Source: Adiantum capillus-veneris
Lineage: Eukaryota; Streptophyta; Polypodiopsida; Polypodiales; Pteridaceae
Reading direction: 5' to 3'
NCBI GenBank assembly: GCA_014529385.2
Contig: CM043965.1
Location: forward strand, 66,125,190-66,189,189
Length of the DNA stretch: 64,000 nt
Under the pieces are notes generated by a model, which did not search any database, was not told the origin of the DNA, and saw nothing but the letters and a program-made list of their open reading frames with translations. Shown piece by piece: positions 1-8,713 of the stretch (the first letter of the stretch is position 1; the number at the start of each line of letters is the position of its first letter). A program made the translations under genes and the position numbers.

Positions 1-145
1 GCATACCTTTATGAAGTTCCAAGTATCGCACGACCCACGCATCAGAGTGGGCCGGCGAAGAGTCCTTCCCAGGATTCCAGACGTTGTTGGCGATCTCCCT
101 CGACGCCATACAGTTCAGTACCAGTATCTCACTTTAAAAAGGAGG
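1..145 (+). pseudogene. 3' end of a Gyp-J-family gypsy pol gene (relic)
   Basis: This stretch matches, in inverted orientation, the minus-strand sequence at about 54755-54924, the last coding part of Gyp-J just before its polypurine tract. Both copies carry the same residues near the end (a run like GDLPRRHTV followed by YQYLTLKRR). In Gyp-J the preceding residues look like a diverged chromodomain-type tail of a Ty3/gypsy polyprotein. Here the frame runs into the LTR and only the terminal part is inside the window. It cannot encode a working protein. The family assignment rests on the Gyp-J match, not on a catalytic motif in this fragment. Confidence 0.55.
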
Positions 146-895
146 GCACATCTAACCCTATGTGCATGTGGACAAGCTACTTCAGGTCTAGGGTTCATGT
201 CAACTTCGGAAGTGTTTTGGCACCTTTGTGAGCCTGTGCGCTGGCCGTGCATGTCCAGGCACTTAAGAGTAGTTGCATATCCTCTGGTTGCACACAACAT
301 GATCATCAGCATTACATCAATAGCCATCATGAGCATTTTACAGTGCCCAGAATCCATTTCCCCTATTTTTAGCCATTTTTCACTTATTATTAATTAGTGA
401 CTTTGTTGGGAAAGTGAGTAGGGCAAATTTGCTAGTCTCTTTAAAAGAAACCTAGCGCTAGCACTTTTTGGCAGTAGAGGCAGCAGGAGTTCACCAACTT
501 ACAGTGCACCTTCTCAACAAGACCAGCAAGATAACCTAGCGTTTTCTAGCCAACAGGATCATATAGCGTTTGGTTGCAGATCAGCCTAGTGTTTTCTACA
601 ACAGGACTAGCCTAGCGTTTTTCAGCATTTTCAGCCCAACGTTTCTTCAACAGATCAGGGCTAGCATTTTTGCATCTTGTAGACACTTAGCGTTTTGCAG
701 ATTCTCGGCGAGACAAATCAGTCCCTAGCATCAGCGTTTCCAGATTTCAGCACTCCGCAGGTACAACCCCTACCGTGCAGATCTCACTTCCCGTAGCAGA
801 TATTCGCTGTACGGCCAGATCAGCCAGCGTTTCAGGGTCAGCCCGCTGTCTGCAGATTTCAGCATCTGTGTTTTCAGCGCATCGTCGTCGTGTAG
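146..895 (+). repeat. Truncated 3' LTR of a Gyp-J-family element
   Basis: A polypurine tract (about 136-145) precedes this segment. It aligns as an inverted copy to Gyp-J LTR positions 54730 down to about 53800, including the shared CCTCTGGTTGCACACAACAT stretch and the GCGTTTT-rich part. The first bases of the LTR (TGTCACGTGA in Gyp-J) are missing and the similarity stops near 895, so roughly the last 300 bp of the 1.2-kb LTR are absent. Between 450 and 770 the motif CTAGCGTTTT or a close variant recurs about nine times. Confidence 0.6.
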
Positions 896-1240
896 ATGCT
901 CCTGTGTAAGCAAGTGATCTAACATGTGGAGGTCAAGTGGTAAGTGTGTCACCCAAGATGGTGGTGTCCTCTCTGGGAATGTCGTGATCCCATATGCCAT
1001 GAGCATGGCCATATCTCCTGTGAACTCCTCTGATGAGTGCATAGGTGTGTCCATAGCAAACCACAAGTCACCACCCCCTCTGAAGTGCGCAACCGCCGAA
1101 TGATGGTTGGAATGAATGGATCTCCCAAGGATCGTATGCCCGTAGATGATCAAGCTGATGTCGAAGATATCGTGTATTGCAGTAACTGAGAGACCGCATG
1201 GACCACGACCAGATGGTGTCCTGGCAGGAGGTAACTTCAT
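896..1240 (-). other. Unidentified open frame, possibly retroelement gag
   Basis: An open minus-strand frame of about 115 codons starts at 1240 and runs left until it enters the Gyp-J-family LTR. I recognise no domain; the frame has several histidines and a run like FRGGGDLWFAMDTPMHSS. It lies just downstream (on the minus strand) of a GCGTTTT-rich leader and a primer-site-like sequence at 1794-1802, the position expected for a gag gene. It could equally be a chance frame. Confidence 0.25.
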
Positions 1241-1249
1241 CCTCTATGA

Positions 1250-1802
1250 AAAACACAAGCCAAGTGGCTGCTGTCCACCCAAAAACGCAACTGCGAGGTG
1301 ATGAAAACGCCGCTGTCCAACGATTTTCAGCGTGCTTGTACGCTCTTGGCAGGGTCCAGAGCGGTGCAGAGGGTGTAGGGAGAAACAGAGAAAACAGCGG
1401 TATGTATGGCTGAAATTCTTAGCAGATGAAGAGGATTTGTCGCCAGTAAGGCACCGGATGCCGAACCGGTTGGGTGAGGGCAAGATCCAATAGAGCAAAG
1501 CTGAGCGCTGCCCCCCCTGCTGAAAACGCTGCTGATTGCCAAAAACGCAGATAGAGGGAGGGGTGTTCCGGCGATGAAAGTGCCCAACAGAGGTAGCGCT
1601 GGTAGCCAGAAGAAGAAACGCTGGCCTGATCTGCAAAAACGCAGGTGGAGGGGGGTCCTCCGCGATGAAAAACTCCAGATTTCGTCACTTGCCTGCCTTT
1701 TTGCAAAACGCTGGCAGATTTTTAGAAAACGCTGATTGTGCTGATCCCTTGGGAGGAAACCTAATGCGGATGATGTGCCCTCAACGCTGGCGACTGATAC
1801 CA
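1250..1802 (-). other. GCGTTTT-rich leader-like tract with primer-site-like end
   Basis: Read on the minus strand this tract contains repeated GCGTTTT(T) units like those in the Gyp-J LTR, but in the opposite orientation to 450-770. At its right edge (1794-1802) the minus strand reads TGGTATCAG, matching the first nine bases of the usual initiator-Met primer site, followed by a mismatching TCGCC. One reading is a minus-strand retroelement whose LTR would lie to the right, over the palindrome, but no second LTR copy was found. Confidence 0.35.
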
Positions 1803-1821
1803 TGTGAGAGTGTGCGTGTGC

Positions 1822-1823
<2 letters not shown>

Positions 1824-1874
<51 letters not shown>

Positions 1875-2046
1875 GACCACAAACGCTAGATGTAGGACGA
1901 TCAGCCTCCCATGACTACCATGAGCAGGAGACCCAACAATGATCAGATGATCTCATCACACAAAGATCATCTGATCATTGTTGGGTCTTCTGCTCATGGT
2001 AGTCATGGGGGGCTGATCGCCCCCTCTTCCTACATCTAGCGTTTGT

Positions 2047-2086
<40 letters not shown>
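1824..2086. repeat. 263-bp palindrome with GA/TC microsatellite ends
   Basis: The left arm (1824-1953) is a (GA)n run followed by unique sequence. The right arm (1964-2086) is its inverted copy ending in (TC)n. The loop is about 10 bases (1954-1963). The unique parts of the arms differ only by a few short insertions, mainly a GGG/CCCC stretch near 2009-2025. The arms include ACAAACGCTAG, related to the GCGTTTT motif of neighbouring retroelement tracts. No transposase is present. It could be a fold-back element or a recent inverted duplication. Confidence 0.85.
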
Positions 2087-2089
<3 letters not shown>

Positions 2090-2485
2090 TCTGCACATGC
2101 GCACTCACACGAACTGGGTAGATAATAGGTGTACCATTACATTCATATGGATAATTTTGGTAATGGACTGCTCTTTAGAGAGGAAATGTAATTGCTACTC
2201 AAATTTGAAGCGTGGCTTTTGGTTGGGTGTGAGCCATTTTTTTGCTTGCATGGAGGCAGCATGTATGATCTAAGCTGGTTATATGCATGTGACCATGGTT
2301 TTGGAATATTGAGCAATATTGAGGTTCATCTCCTGTGATGATAATGGCAGGCTCGTACAAGGATGGCTTCAGTTCGGATTGTTCTCTGCAACTCAAGAAC
2401 ACACACATGCTCTACAAATTTTCATAAGTCAAAAAACTGTGTTCTGTAGGATTAGTTGACAAAACTGTATGTTTCTTTGTTCATT
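2087..2485. other. Probable ataxin-3 intron, no other feature seen
   Basis: This sequence lies between the palindrome and the tRNA-like element, upstream of the splice acceptor at 2581-2589. I see no coding similarity or repeat in it. If the ataxin-3 gene is intact upstream of the window, this is part of its last intron. Confidence 0.4.
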
Positions 2486-2556
2486 GGCACCGAAGGGGAT
2501 TTGAACCTTGAACCTCCTGGCTTGAGGCCAGGTACTCTATCCTATTGAGCTGTTTC
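2486..2556 (-). tRNA. Degenerate tRNA-like sequence (tRNA pseudogene or SINE head)
   Basis: On the minus strand there is a D-arm-like segment (GCTC, loop, GAGT at about 2550-2534), a perfect five-base anticodon stem (CCTGG/CCAGG, 2528-2532 with 2516-2520) and a T-arm with the B-box-like GGTTCAAATCC, ending in GCCA at 2486. The seven-base loop would put UCA in the anticodon, but base 33 is C instead of the near-universal U. The 5' acceptor strand does not pair with the 3' strand. A functional tRNA is therefore unlikely, while pol III A and B boxes seem preserved. It sits antisense in the probable last intron of the ataxin-3 gene. Confidence 0.5.
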
Positions 2557-2589
2557 ACTGAACACTCGGGTGTTTTCTTCTTTAAACAG

Positions 2590-3141
2590 GTCTTGGAAAA
2601 AGCCCTTGAGGTGTGGGATCTGAAGGTTACGTCGTTGGATGCCCGGGAGGTAGAAGCTGCGAAGGCGAATCCTCAGCAGGAAGTGGCCTTTATTTGTCAC
2701 CTTCATGATCACTGGTTCACTATCCGAAAGGTCGGCGACCAATGGTACAACTTCAATAGCCTATACCCAGCGCCAGAGCATTTGTCCAATTTTTATCTCT
2801 CTGCCTTTCTTAGTTCCCTTCAAAGTGAAGGATGGAGCATTTTTGTTGTGAGAGGGAATTTCCCTGCAGAAGGTGCATTCACCTCGGATAGTGGAAGTGG
2901 CTATGGTCAATGGCTCACACCAGACGATGCGGAGCGTATATCGAAGTCGTCAAAAGCTTCAGGGAAGATGTCAGAGGACCAAGATCCCATGCTCTTGGCT
3001 GCTATCAAGGCCAGCTTGGAAGAGGACTCCACACGTCACAACCAGGTACCCAACAATCAAAATGTTAATTCAATTGCTGCAGCAATGGCTGCCAGCTTGG
3101 CCAATATTCGTGTTCCTGGCGCCGATGAGAAAAGAACATGA
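2590..3141 (+). CDS. ATXN3: Ataxin-3 homologue, terminal exon (Josephin deubiquitinase)
   Basis: This exon encodes the C-terminal half of a Josephin-family cysteine protease, which trims ubiquitin chains. A pyrimidine-rich tract and AG acceptor (2571-2589) precede it and the frame is open to TGA at 3139-3141 (183 codons). The Josephin part holds the catalytic histidine in HDHWFTIRKVGDQWYNFNSL and the asparagine that follows in NFNSL, and ends around WSIFVVRGNFP. A ubiquitin-interacting motif follows (DPMLLAAIKASLEED), then a weaker UIM-like stretch (SIAAAMAASLANI). There is no polyglutamine tract, as is usual for plant homologues. The catalytic cysteine exon is not in the window: either it lies further upstream, beyond the retroelement sequence at 1-2090, or this is a detached 3' end. 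The open frame continues upstream of 2590 into the tRNA-like sequence, but those residues do not fit the family. Confidence 0.88.
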   Translation, partial: VLEKALEVWDLKVTSLDAREVEAAKANPQQEVAFICHLHDHWFTIRKVGDQWYNFNSLYPAPEHLSNFYLSAFLSSLQSEGWSIFVVRGNFPAEGAFTSDSGSGYGQWLTPDDAERISKSSKASGKMSEDQDPMLLAAIKASLEEDSTRHNQVPNNQNVNSIAAAMAASLANIRVPGADEKRT

Positions 3142-3359
3142 GAGGCGTGCTCATTTTGGGTGACTTGAGATCTTGTATCTTTACCATGAAATATAATATG
3201 TCATTCAAGCTTATTTCGGTCTGTCGGCGGTGCTTTTTTTCTTTGTGCTTTCCCAGCCTCAGCATAATGATGTTATTTCCTAAGACTTGTTGAGTAAATG
3301 TCTGTATGCATGCTATGGTAGAATGTTGTGAGAGGGAATGATATAGACGGGGATAGGTG
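3142..3359 (+). other. Probable 3' UTR of the ataxin-3 exon
   Basis: AT-rich sequence following the stop codon, with no similarity to the copia leader that begins around 3360. No single clear AATAAA signal is present; AAATATAATATG at about 3189-3200 is a possible variant. The boundary is an estimate. Confidence 0.4.
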
Positions 3360-3699
3360 CTTCGACACCAAGCTGGAAGTCATTTGACAGTTTCTTTGAG
3401 CAATATATGCGAGTTTACGCCAAATCAACACTCTTTGTTAGTTTATGCACATTTTTTGGCTCAATTTCTCTTGAGATTTTAATCTTTGTACCGAGGAGGC
3501 TTTGTTGGAATTTTCCAGTGAGACTTCTAGTTTGCTTACCGCACTCTTTTGCTCGACATTGTAGTGATTTTGTTGAGTTTTTTATTGAGATTTTGATCTC
3601 TAATAAGAGGAGATTGTCAGAATTTTTGCAATTTTTTTTCCATAAATTTCTAGTCTCATTCTCTTGCATTTGCTCTTGTCATTCATGGTTGGAAATTTT

Positions 3700-4550
3700 G
3701 AGAAAAGGCTATTATATCAAGAAATTTGATGGCACAAACTTTATGATAGGGAAGTAGTGTATGTTTGATGTCTTGGTCAATAAGGGCCTTGTAACGCCAT
3801 TGAAAGAGCGTAAAGAGGGTGTTTACATTGATGATGAGTGGGAGGAGCTTGATGCTCATGCTATGGCCATTCGCCTACACCTTGGTGAGTCCATTTTCTT
3901 TACAATTATCGACAAGTCTACTACAAAGGAAATATGGGAGTCATTATGCTCAACTTGGGATGGTAAGAGTGCATCAAAAAAGTTGTTTTTTATGAAGAAG
4001 CTTATGCACTTAAATATAAAAGAGGTTAGTAGTGTGAGTTTTCTTGAATGAGTTCAATAGTGTTTTCACGTAGTTGACTTTTTAAGGGTTGAATTTCGAT
4101 GATGAAATGAAAGCCATTTTCTTGCTATGTTTTTTGCGTGCATCATGGGATACGTTTAGCATTGCCATTAGTAACTCTGTCCCTCATAGTAAGCTTATTT
4201 TCAGTGATGTTACTAGTTTTTTTCTCACAGAAGAGATTTGACGTCAATATCTTGACACTAGTGGGCATGGTGATACATATATGGCTAGTGGAAGTAACCA
4301 AAAAAACCATCAATGGCAAAGAAGTCGTAGTTGTAGTTGCGATCGTTCTCAAGATCACAAAAATACACGTAGCAAGAGTCATGGACGTGACACAAGGAAC
4401 ATTGAATGCTTTTATTGTCATAAGAAATGATACATTCAAAAGGATTGTCATTTGCTACAAAGAGAGAAGGATAAAGCCATTGTTGTAAGTTATGTGCCTC
4501 CAAAGGGCAGTGTGAAGATAGAGGAGCTAAATGTTGTTGAGTCTTTACAT
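3700..4550 (+). pseudogene. Cop-E gag relic
   Basis: Residues such as KKFDGTNF and, after a stop, LHLGESIFFTIIDKSTTKEIWESL followed by SASKKLFFMKKLMHLNIKE match the copia gag (UBN2-type) of Cop-A and Cop-C in this window. Gag would form the virus-like particle. The conserved tryptophan after the DGTNF motif is lost, and the frame is broken near 3755, 4050 and 4240. The zinc-knuckle region around 4400-4450 is recognisable only in shifted frames. Confidence 0.7.
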
Positions 4551-4639
4551 ATAAAAGTTGTTTATGACGTGAAATAGACATTAGATGTTTTAGTCTTTAC
4601 TTCTAACTTAAGTGCAGAGGCTCTGTTAGCTCTTGATGA

Positions 4640-5066
4640 GTGCTAACGCAAAATTGGATTATTGATTCAGGTGCCAATTTTCATGTTGCTTCTCACAAGG
4701 AGTGGTTCTCTTGTTACACTTCCACACATGATTCACTTAAGCTGGGTGGTTTTCATCAGCTTGAGATATATGGCATTAGAGATGTGAAGTTGTGTATGCA
4801 AAATGGTACTGAGTTCATGCTTCGAGGTGTTAGACATGTGTCAAGATAACCAAAAATTTGGTTTTAGCACGACAGCTTGATGATCTTGGATACACTATAT
4901 TGTTTGGCAATGGTTCTTGGATAATTAGAAGAGGTAACTTGCTCATGCTCAAATGTCAAAAGTTTGGCTCATTATATTCCTTGTATGTCTCCTCTATGAA
5001 AGAGAACTCTATTTATGTAGCCAAGATGCCTTCTATTGAGTTGTGGCATAGCCGGCTTGGTTATAT
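4640..5066 (+). pseudogene. Cop-E protease and GAG-pre-integrase relic
   Basis: The aspartic protease signature appears as WIIDSGANFHVASHKEWF, with the DSG triad intact, followed by the usual flap region to about 4849. A frameshift leads to the GAG-pre-integrase part, which ends in ELWHSRLGYM, the first histidines of the integrase zinc domain. The sequence stops there because of the internal deletion. Confidence 0.75.
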
Positions 5067-5149
5067 GAGGTATTTCCTCTATTCTTCTCTCTTCTTCATT
5101 TCTATGCACGTGCACGCATCCACATGCTCTCTCGCTCGCACACTTCAGA

Positions 5150-5585
5150 TTATGTAGGTTGTGTGGATAGTTGAAGATCCACATCTGGCTATGTTTTTCA
5201 ATTTGTTGGAGCAGCCGTGTCATGGAGATTATGTTTCCTAAATTGTACGTCGTCTTCCACCTCAAAGACAGAGTATGTGGCTGTTTCTTATGTTAAAAGG
5301 AAGTTGTATGGTTAGCTCGCCTAGTAGGAGATATTGACATGACTCAAAGTCCATTTTTGCATTGTCATAGTCAGAGTGAGATTGCTTTAGCAAAGAACCT
5401 ATGTTTCACTCCAAGTCAAAATAGATAGAAGTCCGTTATCATGTGCTACAAGACATATTGGTGGCTAGCAAGCGCATTGAGCTAGTCAAGGCTCATATGG
5501 ATGATAACTCTGCAGCAAATACTCTCACCAAGAGCCTAGCCTCAGAGCGGTTTGCACATTGCATAGAGATGATAGGTGTAGGGTG
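5150..5585 (+). pseudogene. Cop-E RNase H C-terminal relic
   Basis: Shifted frames encode the end of a copia RNase H domain: CVDS-RSTSGYVF, a SSTSKTEYVAVSY-like run, LHCHSQSEIALAKN and the terminal SERFAHCIEM-like tail. The same region is better preserved in Cop-C at 13720-14159. Several frame changes make it non-functional. Confidence 0.65.
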
Positions 5586-5666
5586 AAGCCACTTGGATTC
5601 TTCACAGGTGTACATATATGCATACATAGGCCACTTGGGCCACGCTGGCCTTCTAGTGGGAGATTT

Positions 5667-5851
5667 TTAGGGTTCAGGTCAATTGGTTGGACATCCATCA
5701 CACTAACCGTCTAACCTATATATTGTTTTGTTCATATAGAACAATAAGGAGTAGTGAGGAATTCTGAATCCTCACTGAGAGCTTCACCAACACTCTATTT
5801 CTGCTCTTCTTCTCCCTCTCACTCCGCACGCTTCATGCACTCTTCAACAAG
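5667..5851 (+). repeat. Cop-E 3' LTR
   Basis: A polypurine tract (TAGTGGGAGA, about 5655-5664) precedes the LTR, which matches the inverted Cop-A LTR (25593-25775) in length (about 185 bp) and sequence. The end at about 5851 (TTCAACA) is approximate. Confidence 0.6.
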
Positions 5852-6330
5852 TGCAAATAGGTCACCACACACACACACACACTCATTTTGTGGATCATTC
5901 TCACTTGGTGAAAGTAGAAGAACTCCACCTCCTTCTCCAAGATTGTGAGAAGTAAGAGCCTACACCAACACTCTTGGCTATGGAATACAAATCTAACCAA
6001 GAGCCATGCTTCAATGCTTAAGCTTGCCATCTTCTCCATCTTCCTCTTGCAAAAGTATTGTTCATGCCAAGTTAACTAAGTACCATGTTTATGTTGCTAC
6101 CATCAATTAAGTTCACCCACTATGCTCACAAAGCAAACTCACAAAAGTGCTTCATCTAATTTTCTAATTCCGCTACTCTCAAAGTTCATAGGCCATTTCC
6201 ATTACATAACATGATACCCATGGCTTCAATAATTGATACCTAAAATAGGAACATCCACTATGAATGCATTTTACATTCTCGTATCAATGTCTTTGTTGCA
6301 GACAACTATACAATGGATGAGTAGACTCAT
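5852..6330. other. Intervening sequence, no gene seen
   Basis: This holds a short (CA)n run (5866-5882) and otherwise unremarkable sequence. It is the left flank of Cop-A; the last five bases, CTCAT (6326-6330), are the left copy of its target-site duplication. Confidence 0.5.
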
Positions 6331-6378
6331 TGTGAGTGTGTGTGCGGTGCATGCAAAGTGCGAGAGAGAAGGATAACA

Positions 6379-6451
6379 TATTAGGAATGACGCCTATGAA
6401 GAGTGCCACCATGAAGCCATGGAAGTTGGAGGGCATGTAGTAGATACCAAT

Positions 6452-6494
<43 letters not shown>

Positions 6495-7660
6495 TCGACT
6501 AAGACAATTGAAAAACCTTATACATGATATATAAATAGAAATTGCATGCCTATTTTTTTGACCCTTTCACCATGCAAAACTCCCGCCGCTAAAACCAGTG
6601 GTGTGCACTTGTTAACTAATAGGGTAAGTTCCCCACATAGGTTAGACACAATGACTAGACCAAGGCTTGAAACCCAACAATTATCTATGACATGGGACAA
6701 GAAAAAATACTTTTGAAGTCTTATACTAATGTTCTTGAAGCAAATCTTTGAGTTTTGTATTAGCTACATTATCACTAGCCGATCGTCAAGAAATATCATT
6801 AATCAATAGATATGGCATATGTATTTGTGTAGAAGATTGGGTATTCTTCTTGGTCCAGAACCATTTTCTTTATTGGCATGACATGGCACAAATAATCATG
6901 GATGCTACTTTTCTTACTCTTAATGTCAAACATATTTGTCTTGTCCATAAGACATTCACATGATATCTCATAAGAATCTTCTACACAATCCACTAGCTTG
7001 TCCTTGAATATATCTCTTCTACCTTTGCCAAGGATGACATCATCCATGAAGATGAGTACAAAGTAATTCCCAAGAGTCACGACTCCTTCTAGACCAAAAG
7101 TTGGAAACGACAACAAGCTCATGCATCATTGACTCCTTCCAGATTGAGGGGTGCGGAACAATGGCAACATTGTTTTGAGAAGCTCTCAAAAGTGTCAACA
7201 AGCTCATCCAAATAAGTGCTACAACTTTTGATCGTGACTGTAACCACCAATGCTAATTTTGAGCGTTTCAAAATGCTGCTAGAGATAACAGCACCTTCTA
7301 GTAGAATTGCCAATGCCTTGAGCTATTGTAGCTTTTTTATATGCTCTTGAAAAACACTCTTATGAAGACAATGTTTTAATATGCTTTTTTTGTACTTAAC
7401 CTTACTGCCACCATCTTGCTTAGCGTGACAAAAAGTGATGGCATTCTAAGATGCTACTTGTAGAGATGTTAAGGCCTTCTTGGTTGCTTGGTGCACCGTC
7501 TAGGCTTTATCAAGCTCGCCACACACAAAAACAAATGATGATTTGTTATGCCGCCAATACAACTGCCTGGGACTCTGATACCACTGTTAGGGACAACACC
7601 TATGGAGGGTGCCATCGAGGAGCCTTGGAAGTTGGAGGACGTGCAGCAGATATCAACCAC

Positions 7661-7712
<52 letters not shown>

Positions 7713-7868
7713 TGTTATCCTTTTGATTGATAATCAAAAAAACTTAAACACGATATATATAGGAATTGCATGCCTATTTTAGCCACCTTTTACCATGCAA
7801 AACTCCCACTAAAACCAGTGGTGTGTATATATTAACAAATATGGTTAGACACAATTACTAGACCAACA
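6379..7868 (-). mobile_element. LTR-B: small LTR retroelement in the Cop-A 3' LTR
   Basis: Two direct repeats, 6379-6679 and 7585-7868, form LTRs of about 290 bp. They share the start (TATTAGG/TGTTAGG), a (GA)n run (6454-6492; 7664-7709) and an AAAACCAGTGGTGTG block. Next to the right LTR the minus strand reads GTGGTATCAGAGTC (7571-7584), an initiator-Met primer site, fixing the orientation. Flanking bases TAACA and TAGCA are a target duplication with one mismatch. The interior is only about 900 bp and I could not identify a complete protein in it, so it is non-autonomous or deleted. Confidence 0.8.
6799..7313 (-). other. LTR-B interior, weak open frames
   Basis: Two minus-strand frames (7313-7119 and 7122-6799) are open for 64 and 107 codons. 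The second contains GNYFVLIFMDDVILGKGRRD followed by an FKDKLVDCVED-like run, which faintly resembles the copia integrase core (YFVTFIDD followed by FK..VE), but no catalytic glutamate or DNGGE-type motif is seen. The assignment is speculative. Confidence 0.2.
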
Positions 7869-8289
7869 TAGCAAACACGAAGTGCTGATAGAGCTCAGAG
7901 TGAGAATAGACCCCTCACCTCTTGTATCAAAAGTGGTGCCAAAAAGGAACGCCAAGGCAAGGTGAGAAATTTCATCTTCATGCCCGTCGCCGTCTTGGCA
8001 TTGGAGCGCCTAGAGCGAGCTTTTCTCTCTCTACCTATGCTCGTCCTCATTCTCTTGCTCGTTTTTTTTTCCACGCCATTACCCTTTTTTCACTCAAGGC
8101 TCTCCAAATTAACTAGCCCTTGGGTGCCATTTTAATTCATATTCATATTACCAAAGAATAATGTTAGTATAGCTAGTATGATAAGTGTTTGGCTAGTTGG
8201 CCTGAACCTTAATAATCTCCCACTTGAAGGCCAATGTGGCCCAAGTGGCCTATGTATGTATAACCTATACAATTGTGAAGCATGCAAGT

Positions 8290-8506
8290 GGCTTCACTTT
8301 ATACTCATCATCTCCATGCAATGTGCAAACCTCTCTAAGGATAGGATTTTCATGAGAGCATATGGAGGGTTGTCATCCGTATGGATCTTGACTAGCTCAA
8401 TGTGCTTGCTAGCCAATATGTCCCATATCACATAATAACAGACTTCTATGTGTTTTGACTTGGAGCAAAACACGGGGTTCTTTGCTAATGCAATCACACT
8501 CTATCA
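8290..8506 (-). pseudogene. Cop-A RNase H C-terminus (split by Cop-C)
   Basis: The minus strand encodes IALAKNPVFCSKSKHIEV and ends in LERFAHCMEMMSIK, the C-terminal end of a copia RNase H. Reading resumes at 14432 across the Cop-C insertion: the minus strand there gives the preceding PVLHCD residues. This continuity, with the TATCA duplication, shows Cop-C landed inside this gene. Confidence 0.8.
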
Positions 8507-8699
8507 TGTTGGGGTGTAGGCAAGTGACCATGGGAACCACCCCCCTATTTGACTTTTCTTCATAATAAATATAGAGAGAGAAAGTGAGAGTAATACAACT
8601 CTCACTTCCTACTCCACCAACCCAAACCTTGCTGTGTTGTGCTTCAGCTCCTTCCCCCCTTCTCTGCTTCCTTCTCGTGCACTCACCGCCATTCCTACA
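8507..8699 (+). repeat. Cop-C 5' LTR
   Basis: 193 bp, beginning TGTTGGGG and ending CCTACA. It matches 14243-14426 with scattered differences, mostly small indels in the C- and CT-rich part. Confidence 0.9.
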
Positions 8700-8700
8700 A

Positions 8701-8713
8701 GTGGTATTAGAGC
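8701..8713 (+). other. Cop-C primer-binding site
   Basis: GTGGTATTAGAGC follows the 5' LTR by one base. It differs from the usual complement of plant initiator tRNA-Met (TGGTATCAGAGC) at one position. Confidence 0.85.

Larger units (their letters stand above)
3360..5851 (+). mobile_element. Cop-E: deleted Ty1/copia element, Cop-A family
   Basis: This plus-strand relic keeps part of the leader (3360-3690), gag (3700-4550), protease and GAG-pre-integrase (4640-5066), the end of RNase H (5150-5585) and a 3' LTR (5667-5851). The 5' LTR, integrase and nearly all of reverse transcriptase are missing; about 85 bp of unrelated pyrimidine-rich sequence (5067-5150) fills the deletion. The leader and LTR resemble those of Cop-A. 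It begins right behind the ataxin-3 3' end, so it marks the downstream limit of that gene. Stops and frameshifts occur throughout. Confidence 0.8.
6331..8214 (-). repeat. Cop-A 3' LTR, interrupted by LTR-B
   Basis: The LTR is in two parts, 6331-6378 and 7874-8214, separated by LTR-B and its target duplication. Joined, it aligns to the 5' LTR at 25593-25775, but carries about 220 extra bases (roughly 7923-8146) absent from the 5' LTR and from Cop-E. The polypurine tract on the minus strand lies at 8215-8230. Confidence 0.75.

Noticed and set aside
770-1240. 156-codon minus-strand frame with a stretch resembling Cu/Zn superoxide dismutase (ILGRSI)
   Set aside because: Only a handful of residues fit; the copper and zinc histidines and the following conserved segment are absent, and the left part of the frame is inside a Gyp-J-family LTR.
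1327-1803. Long overlapping minus-strand frames in the GCGTTTT-rich tract
   Set aside because: Three overlapping frames are open because of composition; none has a recognisable domain and the tract is repetitive.
2545-2589. Upstream extension of the ataxin-3 frame to an ATG at 2545
   Set aside because: These residues fall in the tRNA-like sequence and the pyrimidine tract before a good AG acceptor, and do not fit the Josephin family.
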